Assembly (NCBI GenBank): GCA_026692885.1 | Contig: JAPLNJ010001187.1 | Span: forward strand, 1 to 19,391 | From: Planctomycetota bacterium | GTDB lineage: Bacteria; Planctomycetota; Planctomycetia; Pirellulales; Pirellulaceae | Length of the DNA stretch: 19,391 nucleotides | Direction of reading: 5' to 3' | Shown here: one piece after another, positions 1 to 8,374 of the stretch | Numbering within the stretch: the stretch's first letter is position 1 | How the letters are laid out: every line of letters starts with the position of its first letter | The notes under the pieces: generated by a model | Database searches by the model: none | Told to the model about the DNA's origin: nothing | The model's input: only the letters and a program-made list of their open reading frames with translations | Translations under genes and position numbers: made by a program

Positions 1-443
1 AGCATCGGCGTCTGCCGCTGGCGACGATGCACCTGGGGATCAATGTCGAATCCGCCGGTACATCGGCGCTCCGCTTTATGTACCCTACAGCACTGCTGGT
101 AGGGTGCATCGAGCCAGCGATTGGGCGTGCTACGACGTGGATCCGTTAGCGCGAGCCGAAATCACACGCTGAGCATCGGCGGCTGCCGCTGGCGACGATG
201 CACCTGGGGATCAATGTCGAATCCGCCGGTACATCGGCGCTCCGCTTGATGTACCCTACAGCACTTGCTTTGAGCTCGTAGGGTGCATCGAGCAAGCGAT
301 TGGGCGTGCTACAACGTGGCTCGGTAAGCGCGAGCCGAAGTTACATGCTGAGCATCGGCGTCTGCCGCTGGCGACGATGCACCTAGGGATCAAGGTCGAA
401 TCCACCGGTGCATCGGCGCTCCGCTTGATGTACCCTACAGCAC
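1..443. repeat. Tandem array of 2.5 copies of a ~171-179 bp repeat
   Basis: Three copies start at 1, 172 and 351 with the same phrase (AGCATCGGCG, then a CTGCCGCTGGCGACGATGCAC block). Copy 1 is 171 bp, copy 2 is 179 bp and copy 3 stops after about 93 bp at 443. Copies differ by scattered substitutions and a short insertion in the loop region. Each full copy holds an inverted pair: a TACCCTAC arm (81-88; 252-259) and a GTAGGGTGCATC arm (99-110; 278-289). The third copy has lost the second arm. No long ORF follows the repeat period, so it looks non-coding. The array probably extends left of the window. Confidence 0.9.
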
Positions 444-522
444 CGTGAATCGCGGCGGGGGCGGCTTGCGAAGACCCACCAGGATATCTCGCTCTCTTGG
501 CCCACCCTACGCATAGTCGGCT

Positions 523-1152
523 CTAGCCGCCACCGGCTTTCACGCGTTCGACGAGCCCTGCCAATCCGGCACTCAACTGCTTCTCGACGTACTTGGCCAG
601 TATGTCCGTCTCCAGATTCACGGGATCGCCTTTCCGTAGCGGACCTAGCGTCGTGACGGTTAGCGTGTGCGGGATCAAGGCCACGCTGAAACGTTCGTCT
701 TCCACATCGACCAGCGTCAGTCTGACGCCGTCGACGGCGATGGAGCCTTTGCTCGCCATCTGCCGCGTTAACTGGCGTGGCACGCGAAACCAGAACGTCG
801 ACCAGTCCTTGTCGTCCCGCCGTTCGTCCAGCCACCCCACGGCGTCGATGTGACCGCTGACGAAATGTCCGCCCAATTCGTCGCCGATTTTCAGAGATCG
901 CTCCAAGTTGACGGGACTGCCCTCGCGGAGACGGCCCAAGTTCGTGCGGTTCAGTGTCTCTGGGCCGACGTCGAACCCGAACGTCCGTTCGTCCACTTCG
1001 ACGACTGTCAGGCAGCAGCCGTTGTTGGCGATACTATCGCCGATGCGTGCATTGCGAGCGATTTCCGGTGATTCGATCACCAGACGTACCCCAGGCGGGT
1101 CGGAAATCAACCGTCGTACGATCCCCATTCGTTCTACGATGCCAGAAAACAT
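523..1152 (-). CDS. ribE: Riboflavin synthase, alpha chain
   Basis: A 209-residue protein of normal family length, catalysing dismutation of two 6,7-dimethyl-8-ribityllumazine molecules to riboflavin, the last step of riboflavin synthesis, in the cytoplasm. It shows the two lumazine-binding barrels: N-terminal MFSGIVE (1-7), GDSIANNGCCLTV (38-50, including the conserved cysteine 48), GGHFVSGHID (94-103), then the second barrel with KGSIAVDGVRLTL (135-147) and LIPHTL (159-164). The ATG at 1152 is preferred over an upstream in-frame ATG at 1191 because the family begins at MFxGIVE and an AAGAAAGG ribosome-binding site lies 6 bases before it. Where E. coli has the active-site Ser146 (GISLTV), this protein has Arg144 (AGA codon); see findings. 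It is divergent from nadE and has no other rib gene beside it. Confidence 0.97.
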   Translation of the reverse strand: MFSGIVERMGIVRRLISDPPGVRLVIESPEIARNARIGDSIANNGCCLTVVEVDERTFGFDVGPETLNRTNLGRLREGSPVNLERSLKIGDELGGHFVSGHIDAVGWLDERRDDKDWSTFWFRVPRQLTRQMASKGSIAVDGVRLTLVDVEDERFSVALIPHTLTVTTLGPLRKGDPVNLETDILAKYVEKQLSAGLAGLVERVKAGGG

Positions 1153-1213
1153 AGTCTGCCTTTCTTGAGAAGTGTGATATGTTAAGGGCAAGGCTGGTTG
1201 GATTTCAAGCCGT

Positions 1214-1319
1214 GTAGGTCAGGCTTTCGTAGGTCAGGCTTTCCAGCCTGACACAAAAGCGGCGTCAGGCTGGAAAGCCTGACCTACACGGCGGCGTCAG
1301 GCAGGAAAGCCTGACCTAC
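1214..1319. repeat. Palindromic intergenic repeat (GTAGGTCAGGCTTTCC family)
   Basis: The ribE-nadE divergent gap is filled by one 24 bp unit used four times. A partial copy (GTAGGTCAGGCTTTC) is at 1214-1228, a full copy at 1229-1252, its perfect reverse complement at 1264-1287 (24/24 paired, 11-base loop), and a third reverse copy at 1296-1319 with one mismatch. The last copy ends directly at the possible GTG codon 1320 of nadE, so the repeat occupies the place where promoters of both genes would be expected. It would form a strong hairpin in RNA or a cruciform in DNA. Confidence 0.9.
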
Positions 1320-1337
1320 GTGGATGTGGAACAACCT

Positions 1338-3350
1338 ATGAAGCTGATCAAACTCGCTGCCGCCGTCTTGAATCAGACGCCCTTGGCTTGGGAACAGAAC
1401 AAGGCGCACATTATCGCAGCCATTCAAGCCGCCCGGGAACGGGCGGTGAGCGTCCTCTGTCTGCCCGAGTTGTGCATCACCGGGTACGGCTGCGAGGATG
1501 CCTTCCATTCGCCGGGATTGCAAGCGACTGCTCAGCAAGTGCTGCAGGAGATCGTGCCCGAAACGGCGGGCCTAGTCGTTTCGTTGGGCCTGCCGATCAT
1601 GTACCGTGGCGGCCTGTTCAACACCGCCTGCCTGGTGGTGGACGGCCGGATCTTGGGCTTCGTGGCCAAGCAGAACCTGGCCAACGAAGGGATCCACTAC
1701 GAGCCGCGCTGGTTCAAGCCCTGGCCGGGCCAAGTGTCTGTCGAGGCGGAAGTGGCGGGGGGCACTTACCCACTGGGTGACTTGGTCTTCCGCTGCGGCG
1801 ACGTGCAACTGGGCTTTGAAATCTGCGAAGATGCGTGGGTCGGGAACCGGCCTGGTGCGGATCTGGCGCGGCGCAATGTGGACATTATTCTGAACCCCAG
1901 CGCCAGCCACTTTGCCTTCGGCAAGCACGAGGTCCGCAAGCGGTTTGTCTTGGAGGGTTCGCGGGCGTTTCACGTGACCTACGTCTACGCCAACCTGCTG
2001 GGCAACGAAGCGGGCCGCGCGATTTACGACGGAGACGCCATGATCGCCACGGGGGGCCGGATGGTGGCGGTGGGGCCGCGTTTCTCCTATGCCGATTTTC
2101 ACCTGACCACGGCGGTCGTCGACGTGGACGCGACGCGTATGAGCCGCGCTCGCACCGGCAGTTTTCGCGTGGAGTTGGACAATGCGGCCACACCGTGCGT
2201 CGCCGCCAAGTTCGACTTCCCGCAGGTTGGTCCGGAGCCGGAGAACGTCCGTTCCGCGGCCTGGGAAACCGGACTGCATCTGAAAGAAGAGGAGTTCGCT
2301 CGCGCCGTGGCGCTGGGGTTGTTTGACTATCTGCGGAAGAGCCGGTCCCGCGGCTTCGTCGTGTCGATCAGCGGCGGCGCGGATTCCGCGACGGTCGCGG
2401 TGTTGTGCGCGTTGCTGGTTGATTTGGGATTGGCCGAGTTGGGACGGGAAGGCTTCGTTTACAAGTTGGCGCACATCCCGGAAGTGGCAGCTGCCACAGA
2501 CCGGCACAGCCTTGTGGGGCGGCTGTTGACGTGCGCCTACCAGACGACGCAGAACAGTTCCCAGCTGACGTTCGATGCGGCTCACGGCGTAGCGGAAGCG
2601 TTGGGGGCTCGATTCTTCCGCTTCGACGTGGAGAGTTTGGTCCAAGGCTACATCGGCGTCGTGTCCGAGGCCTTGGGTCGGCCACTCACGTGGGAACAGG
2701 ACGACATCGCCTTGCAAAACATCCAGGCGCGCGTGCGAGCGCCCAGTGTCTGGATGGTGGCGAACATCCAACATGCCTTGCTGCTGTCGACCAGCAATCG
2801 CAGCGAAGCGGCCGTCGGCTATGCCACGATGGATGGCGATACCAGCGGCGGATTGTCGCCGATCGCGGGTATCGATAAGGCCTACTTGCGATGCTGGTTG
2901 CGGTGGATGGAGCACGACGGCCCGGACGGCGTCGGGCCGTTGCCCGCGTTGTCGCGCGTCAACGTGCAGCAGCCCACCGCCGAATTGCGCCCGCAGGCTG
3001 CTCAGCAGACCGACGAAGACGACCTGATGCCCTACGAGGTCTTGGACGACATCGAACGAGCTGCCATCCGCGATAAGCTCACTCCGGTGGAAATTATGCG
3101 GCGGTTGGAAACCGGAGTGTGGCCGTACCCGCGCGAGCAACTGGCCTTGTGGGTCGAGCGGTTCTTCCGGCTGTGGTGCCGGAATCAGTGGAAACGCGAG
3201 CGGTATGCGCCCTCGTTTCACCTGGACGACGAGAATCTGGACCCTAAGACGTGGTGTCGGTTCCCGATCCTATCCGGCGGTTTCGAACGCGAATTGTTGG
3301 AGTTACGAGCGTATTTGGCCGCAGGCCGGCGCGACGCGGCGGGGGAGTGA
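1338..3350 (+). CDS. nadE: Glutamine-dependent NAD(+) synthetase
   Basis: A 670-residue two-domain enzyme that amidates nicotinic acid adenine dinucleotide to NAD with ATP, using ammonia from glutamine. The N-terminal nitrilase-type glutaminase carries the expected triad Glu44 (LPEL), Lys111 (VAKQNL) and Cys163 (EICEDAW). A linker of roughly residues 270-320 leads to the synthetase domain with the PP-loop SGGADS (345-350), and a later STSNRSEAAVGY block followed by GDTSGGLSPI is typical of the C-terminal domain. Length fits the long, glutamine-dependent form. The ATG at 1338 (MKLIKLAAAV) matches how family members begin; a GTG at 1320 is in frame but sits at the edge of the palindromic repeat. 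The ribosome-binding site is weak. It converges on cheB with only 17 bases between stop codons and no room for a classical terminator. Confidence 0.97.
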   Translation: MKLIKLAAAVLNQTPLAWEQNKAHIIAAIQAARERAVSVLCLPELCITGYGCEDAFHSPGLQATAQQVLQEIVPETAGLVVSLGLPIMYRGGLFNTACLVVDGRILGFVAKQNLANEGIHYEPRWFKPWPGQVSVEAEVAGGTYPLGDLVFRCGDVQLGFEICEDAWVGNRPGADLARRNVDIILNPSASHFAFGKHEVRKRFVLEGSRAFHVTYVYANLLGNEAGRAIYDGDAMIATGGRMVAVGPRFSYADFHLTTAVVDVDATRMSRARTGSFRVELDNAATPCVAAKFDFPQVGPEPENVRSAAWETGLHLKEEEFARAVALGLFDYLRKSRSRGFVVSISGGADSATVAVLCALLVDLGLAELGREGFVYKLAHIPEVAAATDRHSLVGRLLTCAYQTTQNSSQLTFDAAHGVAEALGARFFRFDVESLVQGYIGVVSEALGRPLTWEQDDIALQNIQARVRAPSVWMVANIQHALLLSTSNRSEAAVGYATMDGDTSGGLSPIAGIDKAYLRCWLRWMEHDGPDGVGPLPALSRVNVQQPTAELRPQAAQQTDEDDLMPYEVLDDIERAAIRDKLTPVEIMRRLETGVWPYPREQLALWVERFFRLWCRNQWKRERYAPSFHLDDENLDPKTWCRFPILSGGFERELLELRAYLAAGRRDAAGE

Positions 3351-3367
3351 TTGTTTCGGTCATGCGC

Positions 3368-4426
3368 CTACCCTTGGCGATGCACGAGACTCGCCAAGAT
3401 AGCGGCGATCCCGTCCGGCGGCAGAACGTAGGTCGCGGCGTCCAAGGCGATGGCTTCGCCCGGCATGCCGTGGACCACCGAACTGTCTTTGTCCTGGGCG
3501 ATGGTCAGCGCGCCGCAGTCTTTCAGCGACTTCAGTTCCTGGGCGCCGTCTTTCCCCATACCCGTCAGTAGTACCCCCACGGCACGCCGACCCAACGTCT
3601 CGGCCAGGGCCCGGAACAGAAAGGCGACCGCCGGCCGCAGGCTGTGTTCGGGCTCGGCCTTGCTCAGTGCGATGCGGCCTGCAGCATCGACCCCCAGATG
3701 GAAGTCGTCGGGTGCGAGGTACGCGTGGCCCGCCAGGGGCTGGGTTCCGTGTGCGGCAATGTGGCTGGGGATGCCGGTGGTTTTACTGAGCCAGTCGGTC
3801 AGTCCCGGCAGAAAGCCGGGGGCGATGTGTTGCACGATCAGCAAGGGCACTGCGGACCCCTTGGGCAGCCCTGTCAGAATCGTGCGGAGGACCGGCGGAC
3901 CGCCGGTGGACGCGCCGATCGCTACGAGCGTGACCTCCCCCGTCGTGCGTTTCAGCGGCCGAGCGGTCGACTCCTCAGCTGCCGTCTTGCCGGGCCGATT
4001 CCAGCGGCGTATGACTTTCACCTCGGACATCAACTTCAGTGTTTGCTTGATCCGCTGGGTGGCCTGAGCGAAGTGCGCCGTGCCGACTCGTGCGGACTTA
4101 TCGACGAACGCCAAGGCCCCGGCCTCCAACGCGCGGAAGGTCAGCGACACTTCATCCGCCTGCAGGGTGGCACTGGCCACGACGATCGGCACCGGCACGG
4201 TTTCCATGATCCGGCGCGTCGCCTCAATGCCGTCCACCTTCGGCATGTGGACATCCATCAGGATTACGTCCGGCTTGTTTTGCGAGACAAACGCGATGGC
4301 CTCCTCGCCATTATTGGCTGTGCCGATGACATCGAAGTCCGGATCGGATTTGAGCAATTGCAGCAGCAGTAGCTGCACCACGGCGGAGTCTTCGACGATC
4401 AGGACTTTGATCTTGCGCCGTTCCAT
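3368..4426 (-). CDS. cheB: CheB: chemoreceptor glutamate methylesterase with receiver domain
   Basis: 352 residues with standard CheB architecture. The N-terminal receiver has Glu12/Asp13, phospho-acceptor Asp58 (VILMD), Ser85 and Lys110 (FVDKS). The C-terminal methylesterase has the catalytic triad Ser173 (GASTGGP), His200 (VQHIAPGF) and Asp293 (GMGKDGA). It removes methyl groups from (or deamidates) receptor glutamates when phosphorylated by CheA, opposing CheR. All key residues are present, so it should be active. It is the last gene of the operon, 12 bases after cheA, with its AGGA ribosome-binding site overlapping the cheA stop region. In the Wsp comparison it corresponds to WspF. Confidence 0.97.
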   Translation of the reverse strand: MERRKIKVLIVEDSAVVQLLLLQLLKSDPDFDVIGTANNGEEAIAFVSQNKPDVILMDVHMPKVDGIEATRRIMETVPVPIVVASATLQADEVSLTFRALEAGALAFVDKSARVGTAHFAQATQRIKQTLKLMSEVKVIRRWNRPGKTAAEESTARPLKRTTGEVTLVAIGASTGGPPVLRTILTGLPKGSAVPLLIVQHIAPGFLPGLTDWLSKTTGIPSHIAAHGTQPLAGHAYLAPDDFHLGVDAAGRIALSKAEPEHSLRPAVAFLFRALAETLGRRAVGVLLTGMGKDGAQELKSLKDCGALTIAQDKDSSVVHGMPGEAIALDAATYVLPPDGIAAILASLVHRQG

Positions 4427-4438
4427 GTCGGTGTCCTA

Positions 4439-6760
4439 TCAACGAATCAGGCGGTGGATCACTTCCAGGAGGTTACTCGGATCGAAGTCTCGCTTTACGA
4501 TATAGGCGTTGGCCCCCACGTCAATGCCACGCTCGCGATCCTCGCGCGAGACGAGGCCGGTGACCAGGATGACGGGCAACTCACGCAACTCCTGGTCGCC
4601 GCGAATCTTGGCGGTCAGGTCGAACCCATCCAGACGAGGCATCTGAATGTCGGATACGACCAGGTCGAACGGCTCGGATTTCACAGCCGCCCAGCCTTCC
4701 ATACCGTCGACCGCGGTCTTCACGCGATAGCCAGCCGACTCCAGGATATTCTTCAACAGCATCCGGGCGGTGATCGAGTCCTCGACCACCAGCAGCGACT
4801 GTTCACGCTGGCTGGTCCGCACCGCGGCGGCGGGCGCCGCGAGTCGCCGTGTGCCGGCCGCTTGGGTGGCCGATTTCAGTAAATCGGGGACATTCAGAAT
4901 CAACACCGGCTTGCCCGACCCAAGCACGGTGGCGCCGGCGATGTTTCGCACGCGGGCCAGCAGTCTGCCCAGACCTTTGACCAACACTTCCTGTTCCAGC
5001 AGGACGGCGTCCACGGCGAACGCGATGCGTTTCTCCTCTGCACCGAGCACCACCGCGGAGATGAACTCATCCGCGGCATCCGGCGCTGGGCCGGACGGCA
5101 GTTCCAGCACCTGCTGCAGTCGTACCAGAGCGACTGCTTGAGCACCGAACACGACCGTGTCTTGGTTCTCGACGGTCTTGACTTCACTGCGCCGGACGCG
5201 CACCACACGTTCCACATGCGCCGTGGGAATCACGAACAGCTGGTCCGCGGCCTGCACGAGGATGCCTCGGAAGGTAGCCAGGGTCAGGGGCAGCCGCACG
5301 CGAAACGTGGTGCCTTGCCCCGGGTTGGTTTCGACAAAGATCTCGCCGCCCAGCCGCTCAACTTTCTCCCGCACGATCGCCAGCCCCAGACCTCGCCCGG
5401 AGATCTCCGTCAGCAGCGGGCTGGTGGAGACCCCGGATTGAAAAATTAGGTACAAGGCTTCCCGGTCGCCGAGTTGGCCGGCTTGAACCTGCGAGACGGT
5501 GCCGTTCTTGACGGCGGCCTGCCGGACGCGAGCTGCGTCGATGCCGCGGCCATCGTCGACGACCAGGATTTCCACCTGGTTGCCGTGCGTCTGCGAGACG
5601 GTGATGGTCAGCGTACCCTGCGGTGGTTTGTGCTGCTGTTCCCGCGCGTCGGGTTTCTCCAGGCCGTGGTCGATGCAATTGCGTACGAGATGGATCAGCG
5701 GGTCCTTCATCTCCTCCAGGACGCGTTTGTCGATCTCCACCTCACCGCCGCAGATCGTCAGTTCGACCTGCTTCGCTTGGTCTCGGCACAAGTCGCGGAC
5801 CAGCTTCGGGACCACTGCCAGCAGCGTGGCAAACGGCTGCAGAACGAGCTGCTTGGCATCCGCGAGTAGATGGTCGACCATCCCGGCCAAAACTCGGTGA
5901 TCGTGGTCGGCGACTTTGAGCAACGCCGCCAATTGGTCTTCCACGGACTTGTACCAAGCTTGGTTCCACTCCAGAAACTGCAGCAGTCCTCGGCTGGGGC
6001 TGATCGCCCTGCTCCGCTCTGCCGGCGACGTCGGCTGATCCACTGCCTGCCGCAGGGCACGCTGGTCGGGGTCGAGTTTGGCCCACTGCTCCTCCCATCC
6101 TTGCAGCTGCACCTGAAGTTGCCGCAATTCGATCAGCCGTTGCTGACTGGTCAGCTTCAAGGCCAACAGTTCCTCCGCCTGTCGCAGCAGCGTGTCGAGT
6201 TTGACCGTCGCAATGCGGATCGTGTCGGATGTCGCGAGCGCAGCGCCGGTAAGCAGCTTTTCGGGCAGGGGCTGAGGGGGGCTATCCGCTGCCGTCGGGG
6301 AGGATTCGTGCACAGTCGGCGGATGGCGGTCGGGGCTGCCAGGGAGGACTGGCTGAGGGCTCTGCGCGAGTTGCTGCCGCACCACATCGACTCGATCGTC
6401 GTGTCCCGCGTGGGGATTTTGTTCACCTTGGGTCACCAGTTCGGCGATCAGGTCGAGGGCTTGGTGAACGATGTCGAACTCGGCGGGCGTGCGGCTTGTG
6501 GCCTGCCGTTTCCAGGCGGCAAAGGCGCTTTCCATCGCTTGGCACAGCGATTCCACGTCGGGTAAGTTGACGGCCCGTGCCGCGCCTTTGAGGCTGTGCG
6601 CCTCCCGAAAGACGCCCTCCAGAACAGTCCGCGATTTCTCGCCTGGAGCCGCCTTCTCCAGTTGCAGCAGGCCGGCGGACATGGCCTGGAGGTGCTCCGC
6701 GGCTTCGCTATGAAAGGCCGTTTGCAGCTGCTTGAGAAATTCGGGGTCCTGCGTCCACAT
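4439..6760 (-). CDS. cheA: CheA hybrid histidine kinase with C-terminal receiver (WspE-like)
   Basis: 773 residues. The N-terminal HPt domain has the phospho-accepting His55 (AHSLKGAA). A proline-rich linker covers about 130-170, followed by a helical dimerisation segment (about 180-330). The ATPase has N-box LVRNCIDHGL (358-367, Asn361), G1 VDDGRGID (401-408) and G2 GRGLGLAIV (455-463). A CheW-like regulatory domain lies at about 490-630, and a receiver domain fills 655-773 with Glu660/Asp661, acceptor Asp704 (VVSD) and Lys756. The fused receiver and absence of a clear CheY-binding P2 domain are typical of alternative-cellular-function systems such as WspE or FrzE. The receiver may act as a phosphate sink or carry output. 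ATG 6760 has GGAG eight bases upstream. It is separated from the upstream receptor gene by a 144-base gap containing a long hairpin repeat. Confidence 0.96.
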   Translation of the reverse strand: MWTQDPEFLKQLQTAFHSEAAEHLQAMSAGLLQLEKAAPGEKSRTVLEGVFREAHSLKGAARAVNLPDVESLCQAMESAFAAWKRQATSRTPAEFDIVHQALDLIAELVTQGEQNPHAGHDDRVDVVRQQLAQSPQPVLPGSPDRHPPTVHESSPTAADSPPQPLPEKLLTGAALATSDTIRIATVKLDTLLRQAEELLALKLTSQQRLIELRQLQVQLQGWEEQWAKLDPDQRALRQAVDQPTSPAERSRAISPSRGLLQFLEWNQAWYKSVEDQLAALLKVADHDHRVLAGMVDHLLADAKQLVLQPFATLLAVVPKLVRDLCRDQAKQVELTICGGEVEIDKRVLEEMKDPLIHLVRNCIDHGLEKPDAREQQHKPPQGTLTITVSQTHGNQVEILVVDDGRGIDAARVRQAAVKNGTVSQVQAGQLGDREALYLIFQSGVSTSPLLTEISGRGLGLAIVREKVERLGGEIFVETNPGQGTTFRVRLPLTLATFRGILVQAADQLFVIPTAHVERVVRVRRSEVKTVENQDTVVFGAQAVALVRLQQVLELPSGPAPDAADEFISAVVLGAEEKRIAFAVDAVLLEQEVLVKGLGRLLARVRNIAGATVLGSGKPVLILNVPDLLKSATQAAGTRRLAAPAAAVRTSQREQSLLVVEDSITARMLLKNILESAGYRVKTAVDGMEGWAAVKSEPFDLVVSDIQMPRLDGFDLTAKIRGDQELRELPVILVTGLVSREDRERGIDVGANAYIVKRDFDPSNLLEVIHRLIR

Positions 6761-6788
6761 CGCGTTTACTCCAGACTAGTGCCCTGAC

Positions 6789-6866
6789 CGGGAGGGCGAG
6801 GCTCCTGCCGAGCCGCATCCGGCAAAGCCGGATGCTTCGCGGCTCCGCGGGAGCGTCGCCCTCCCG
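6789..6866. repeat. Long hairpin repeat inside the chemosensory operon
   Basis: Two arms, 6789-6823 and 6827-6866, pair around a three-base loop (AAA). The outer 11 bases (CGGGAGGGCGA with TCGCCCTCCCG) and the inner 8 (CATCCGGC with GCCGGATG) are perfect, with small mismatches and a five-base bulge between. Being GC-rich and intra-operonic (between the receptor stop at 6905 and cheA ATG 6760), it could stabilise or attenuate mRNA. It has no U-tract and is more probably a dispersed genomic repeat. Confidence 0.85.
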
Positions 6867-6904
6867 AACGGCATACCCGCGGAAGTTACCAACTAGACGC
6901 GGGA

Positions 6905-8374
6905 CTAGCTCTCCGATCCGCTGACGACGCGTTTCAGCTGTTGTCCCAACTCCGTCAAGTTTCGGGCCGCAGTTTCTGTCTGCCGGGTGCTGTTGGCGTT
7001 TTGGACGGTTGCCTGCTTGATGCTCTCCATGGCCTGGGCCAATTGATCCATGCCCACTAATTGTTGCTGACTGGATGCCGCGATTTGGACCGCAGCTTGG
7101 GCGGATTGTGCGATGCTGTCGGACAGCGTCTGTACCGAATGGCCGGCTTCGGCAGCTTGCTGCGATCCGGCTTCGACCGCCTTGCTGCTCTGTTCGGTGG
7201 CCAGGACCGCGCCGCTGGTCGCTTTCTGGATATCGCTCAGGATCGTGCGGACTTGTGTCGTCGCCTGCTTGGACTGTTCCGCAAGTCTCTTCACCTCCTG
7301 TGCCACGACGGCGAAGCCTTTGCCCTGTTCGCCGGCCTTGGCGGCTTCGATCGCCGCATTGACGGCCAGCAGATTCGACTGCGCCGCCAGATCGTCAACC
7401 GTCGACAGGATGGCTCCGATCGCCTGACTCCGTTCGCTGAGCCGCACAATGCTGGCCGCGACCAAATTTGTTTGTTCCCGGATGCGTTGGATGCCGGCGA
7501 GCATGTCGGTCACCGCCCGTGTACCGTTCTCTGAGGCGTGGGCGGTCTGCTGGGCGGCATCGGCGACATGCTTGGCCTTCTGCACCGCGGTCAAGGCGGT
7601 CTGCTTGACTTCCGCGACAGTGGCCGTGGTCTGGGTCACGGCCGTGGCCGTTTCGGTGGCGTTCGCGGCGACCTCCACGGACGCAGTGGCGATTTGGCTG
7701 GCGGAGGTGGTGAGGACATTGATTGCCGTGTTGAGCGGACGGCTGATGCTGCGGCTGATGAAGGCCCCCGTCACGCCGAGCAGGACGAAGGCCAAAACGG
7801 TGCCTCCGAGAATCGTCGCCTCGGTGAACCGTGCATCGTCGTCTGCCTCCTGCGACCGCTTATCAAGTAATTGCTGCTCCTGCTTCTGCAGATTCCCGAC
7901 GACTCTGCGGATGTCGTCCATGCCCTTCTTGCCTGTACCCGCCGCGACTTTGGCTTCTGCCTGCTCTCGTCCCTGCGCCGGGTTATTGCGAGCCTCCACG
8001 ATTTCGTGCCAGGTCTTGAGTTGCTTCCTGATGGTCGCCTCCAGCTGGTCCAACGTCTCGTCGTATCGCGCATCGATCCCGGGTAGCGCCCGGACCGCTT
8101 CGAGATGTTCGAACGCGCTCTGCTCACCCTCACGATAGGGTTCCAGGAATTCTTCGCTGCCGGTGATCACGAACCCGCGTTCGCCGGTCTCCACGTCCTT
8201 GAGATCCGAGAGCAGGGCTTCGAGGTGTACAATCGCCTCGTGCGATTGACGGCGTAGGGCTACGATCTTCGTGAAGTTACGCGTGCTGCGGTAGGTGTTG
8301 ACGCCGATCGCGACAATCACGAGCAGCGCCAGGGCATATCCCGCCATGACCTTCCGGCCGATGGACCATTTCAT
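6905..8374 (-). CDS. Methyl-accepting chemotaxis protein, CHASE3 sensor (downstream copy)
   Basis: 489-residue inner-membrane receptor. Transmembrane helix 1 is at about 10-27 and helix 2 at about 187-207. The periplasmic part between them is a helical CHASE3-type domain with the signature [14 protein letters not shown] (59-72). The cytoplasmic part is the long coiled-coil signalling domain with hairpin tip [18 protein letters not shown] (332-349) then [18 protein letters not shown]. After helix 2 only a short ISRPL stub is seen and no recognisable full HAMP domain. There is no C-terminal pentapeptide tether. The start codon is coupled to the upstream receptor by an ATGA overlap, with a near-perfect GGAGGTGAT ribosome-binding site. 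It should assemble with the two CheW proteins and CheA in an array; the signal it senses cannot be told from sequence. Confidence 0.95.
   Translation of the reverse strand: MKWSIGRKVMAGYALALLVIVAIGVNTYRSTRNFTKIVALRRQSHEAIVHLEALLSDLKDVETGERGFVITGSEEFLEPYREGEQSAFEHLEAVRALPGIDARYDETLDQLEATIRKQLKTWHEIVEARNNPAQGREQAEAKVAAGTGKKGMDDIRRVVGNLQKQEQQLLDKRSQEADDDARFTEATILGGTVLAFVLLGVTGAFISRSISRPLNTAINVLTTSASQIATASVEVAANATETATAVTQTTATVAEVKQTALTAVQKAKHVADAAQQTAHASENGTRAVTDMLAGIQRIREQTNLVAASIVRLSERSQAIGAILSTVDDLAAQSNLLAVNAAIEAAKAGEQGKGFAVVAQEVKRLAEQSKQATTQVRTILSDIQKATSGAVLATEQSSKAVEAGSQQAAEAGHSVQTLSDSIAQSAQAAVQIAASSQQQLVGMDQLAQAMESIKQATVQNANSTRQTETAARNLTELGQQLKRVVSGSES

Noticed and set aside
1214..1319. FMN riboswitch or CRISPR array near ribE
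   Set aside because: The sequence is a simple inverted 24 bp unit without the FMN aptamer core, and there are no regular unique spacers or cas genes.
1572..3221. 549-codon open frame antisense to nadE
   Set aside because: nadE has all family motifs on the + strand; the antisense frame gives low-complexity Arg/Gln/His-rich sequence with no domain, as expected for GC-rich shadow frames.
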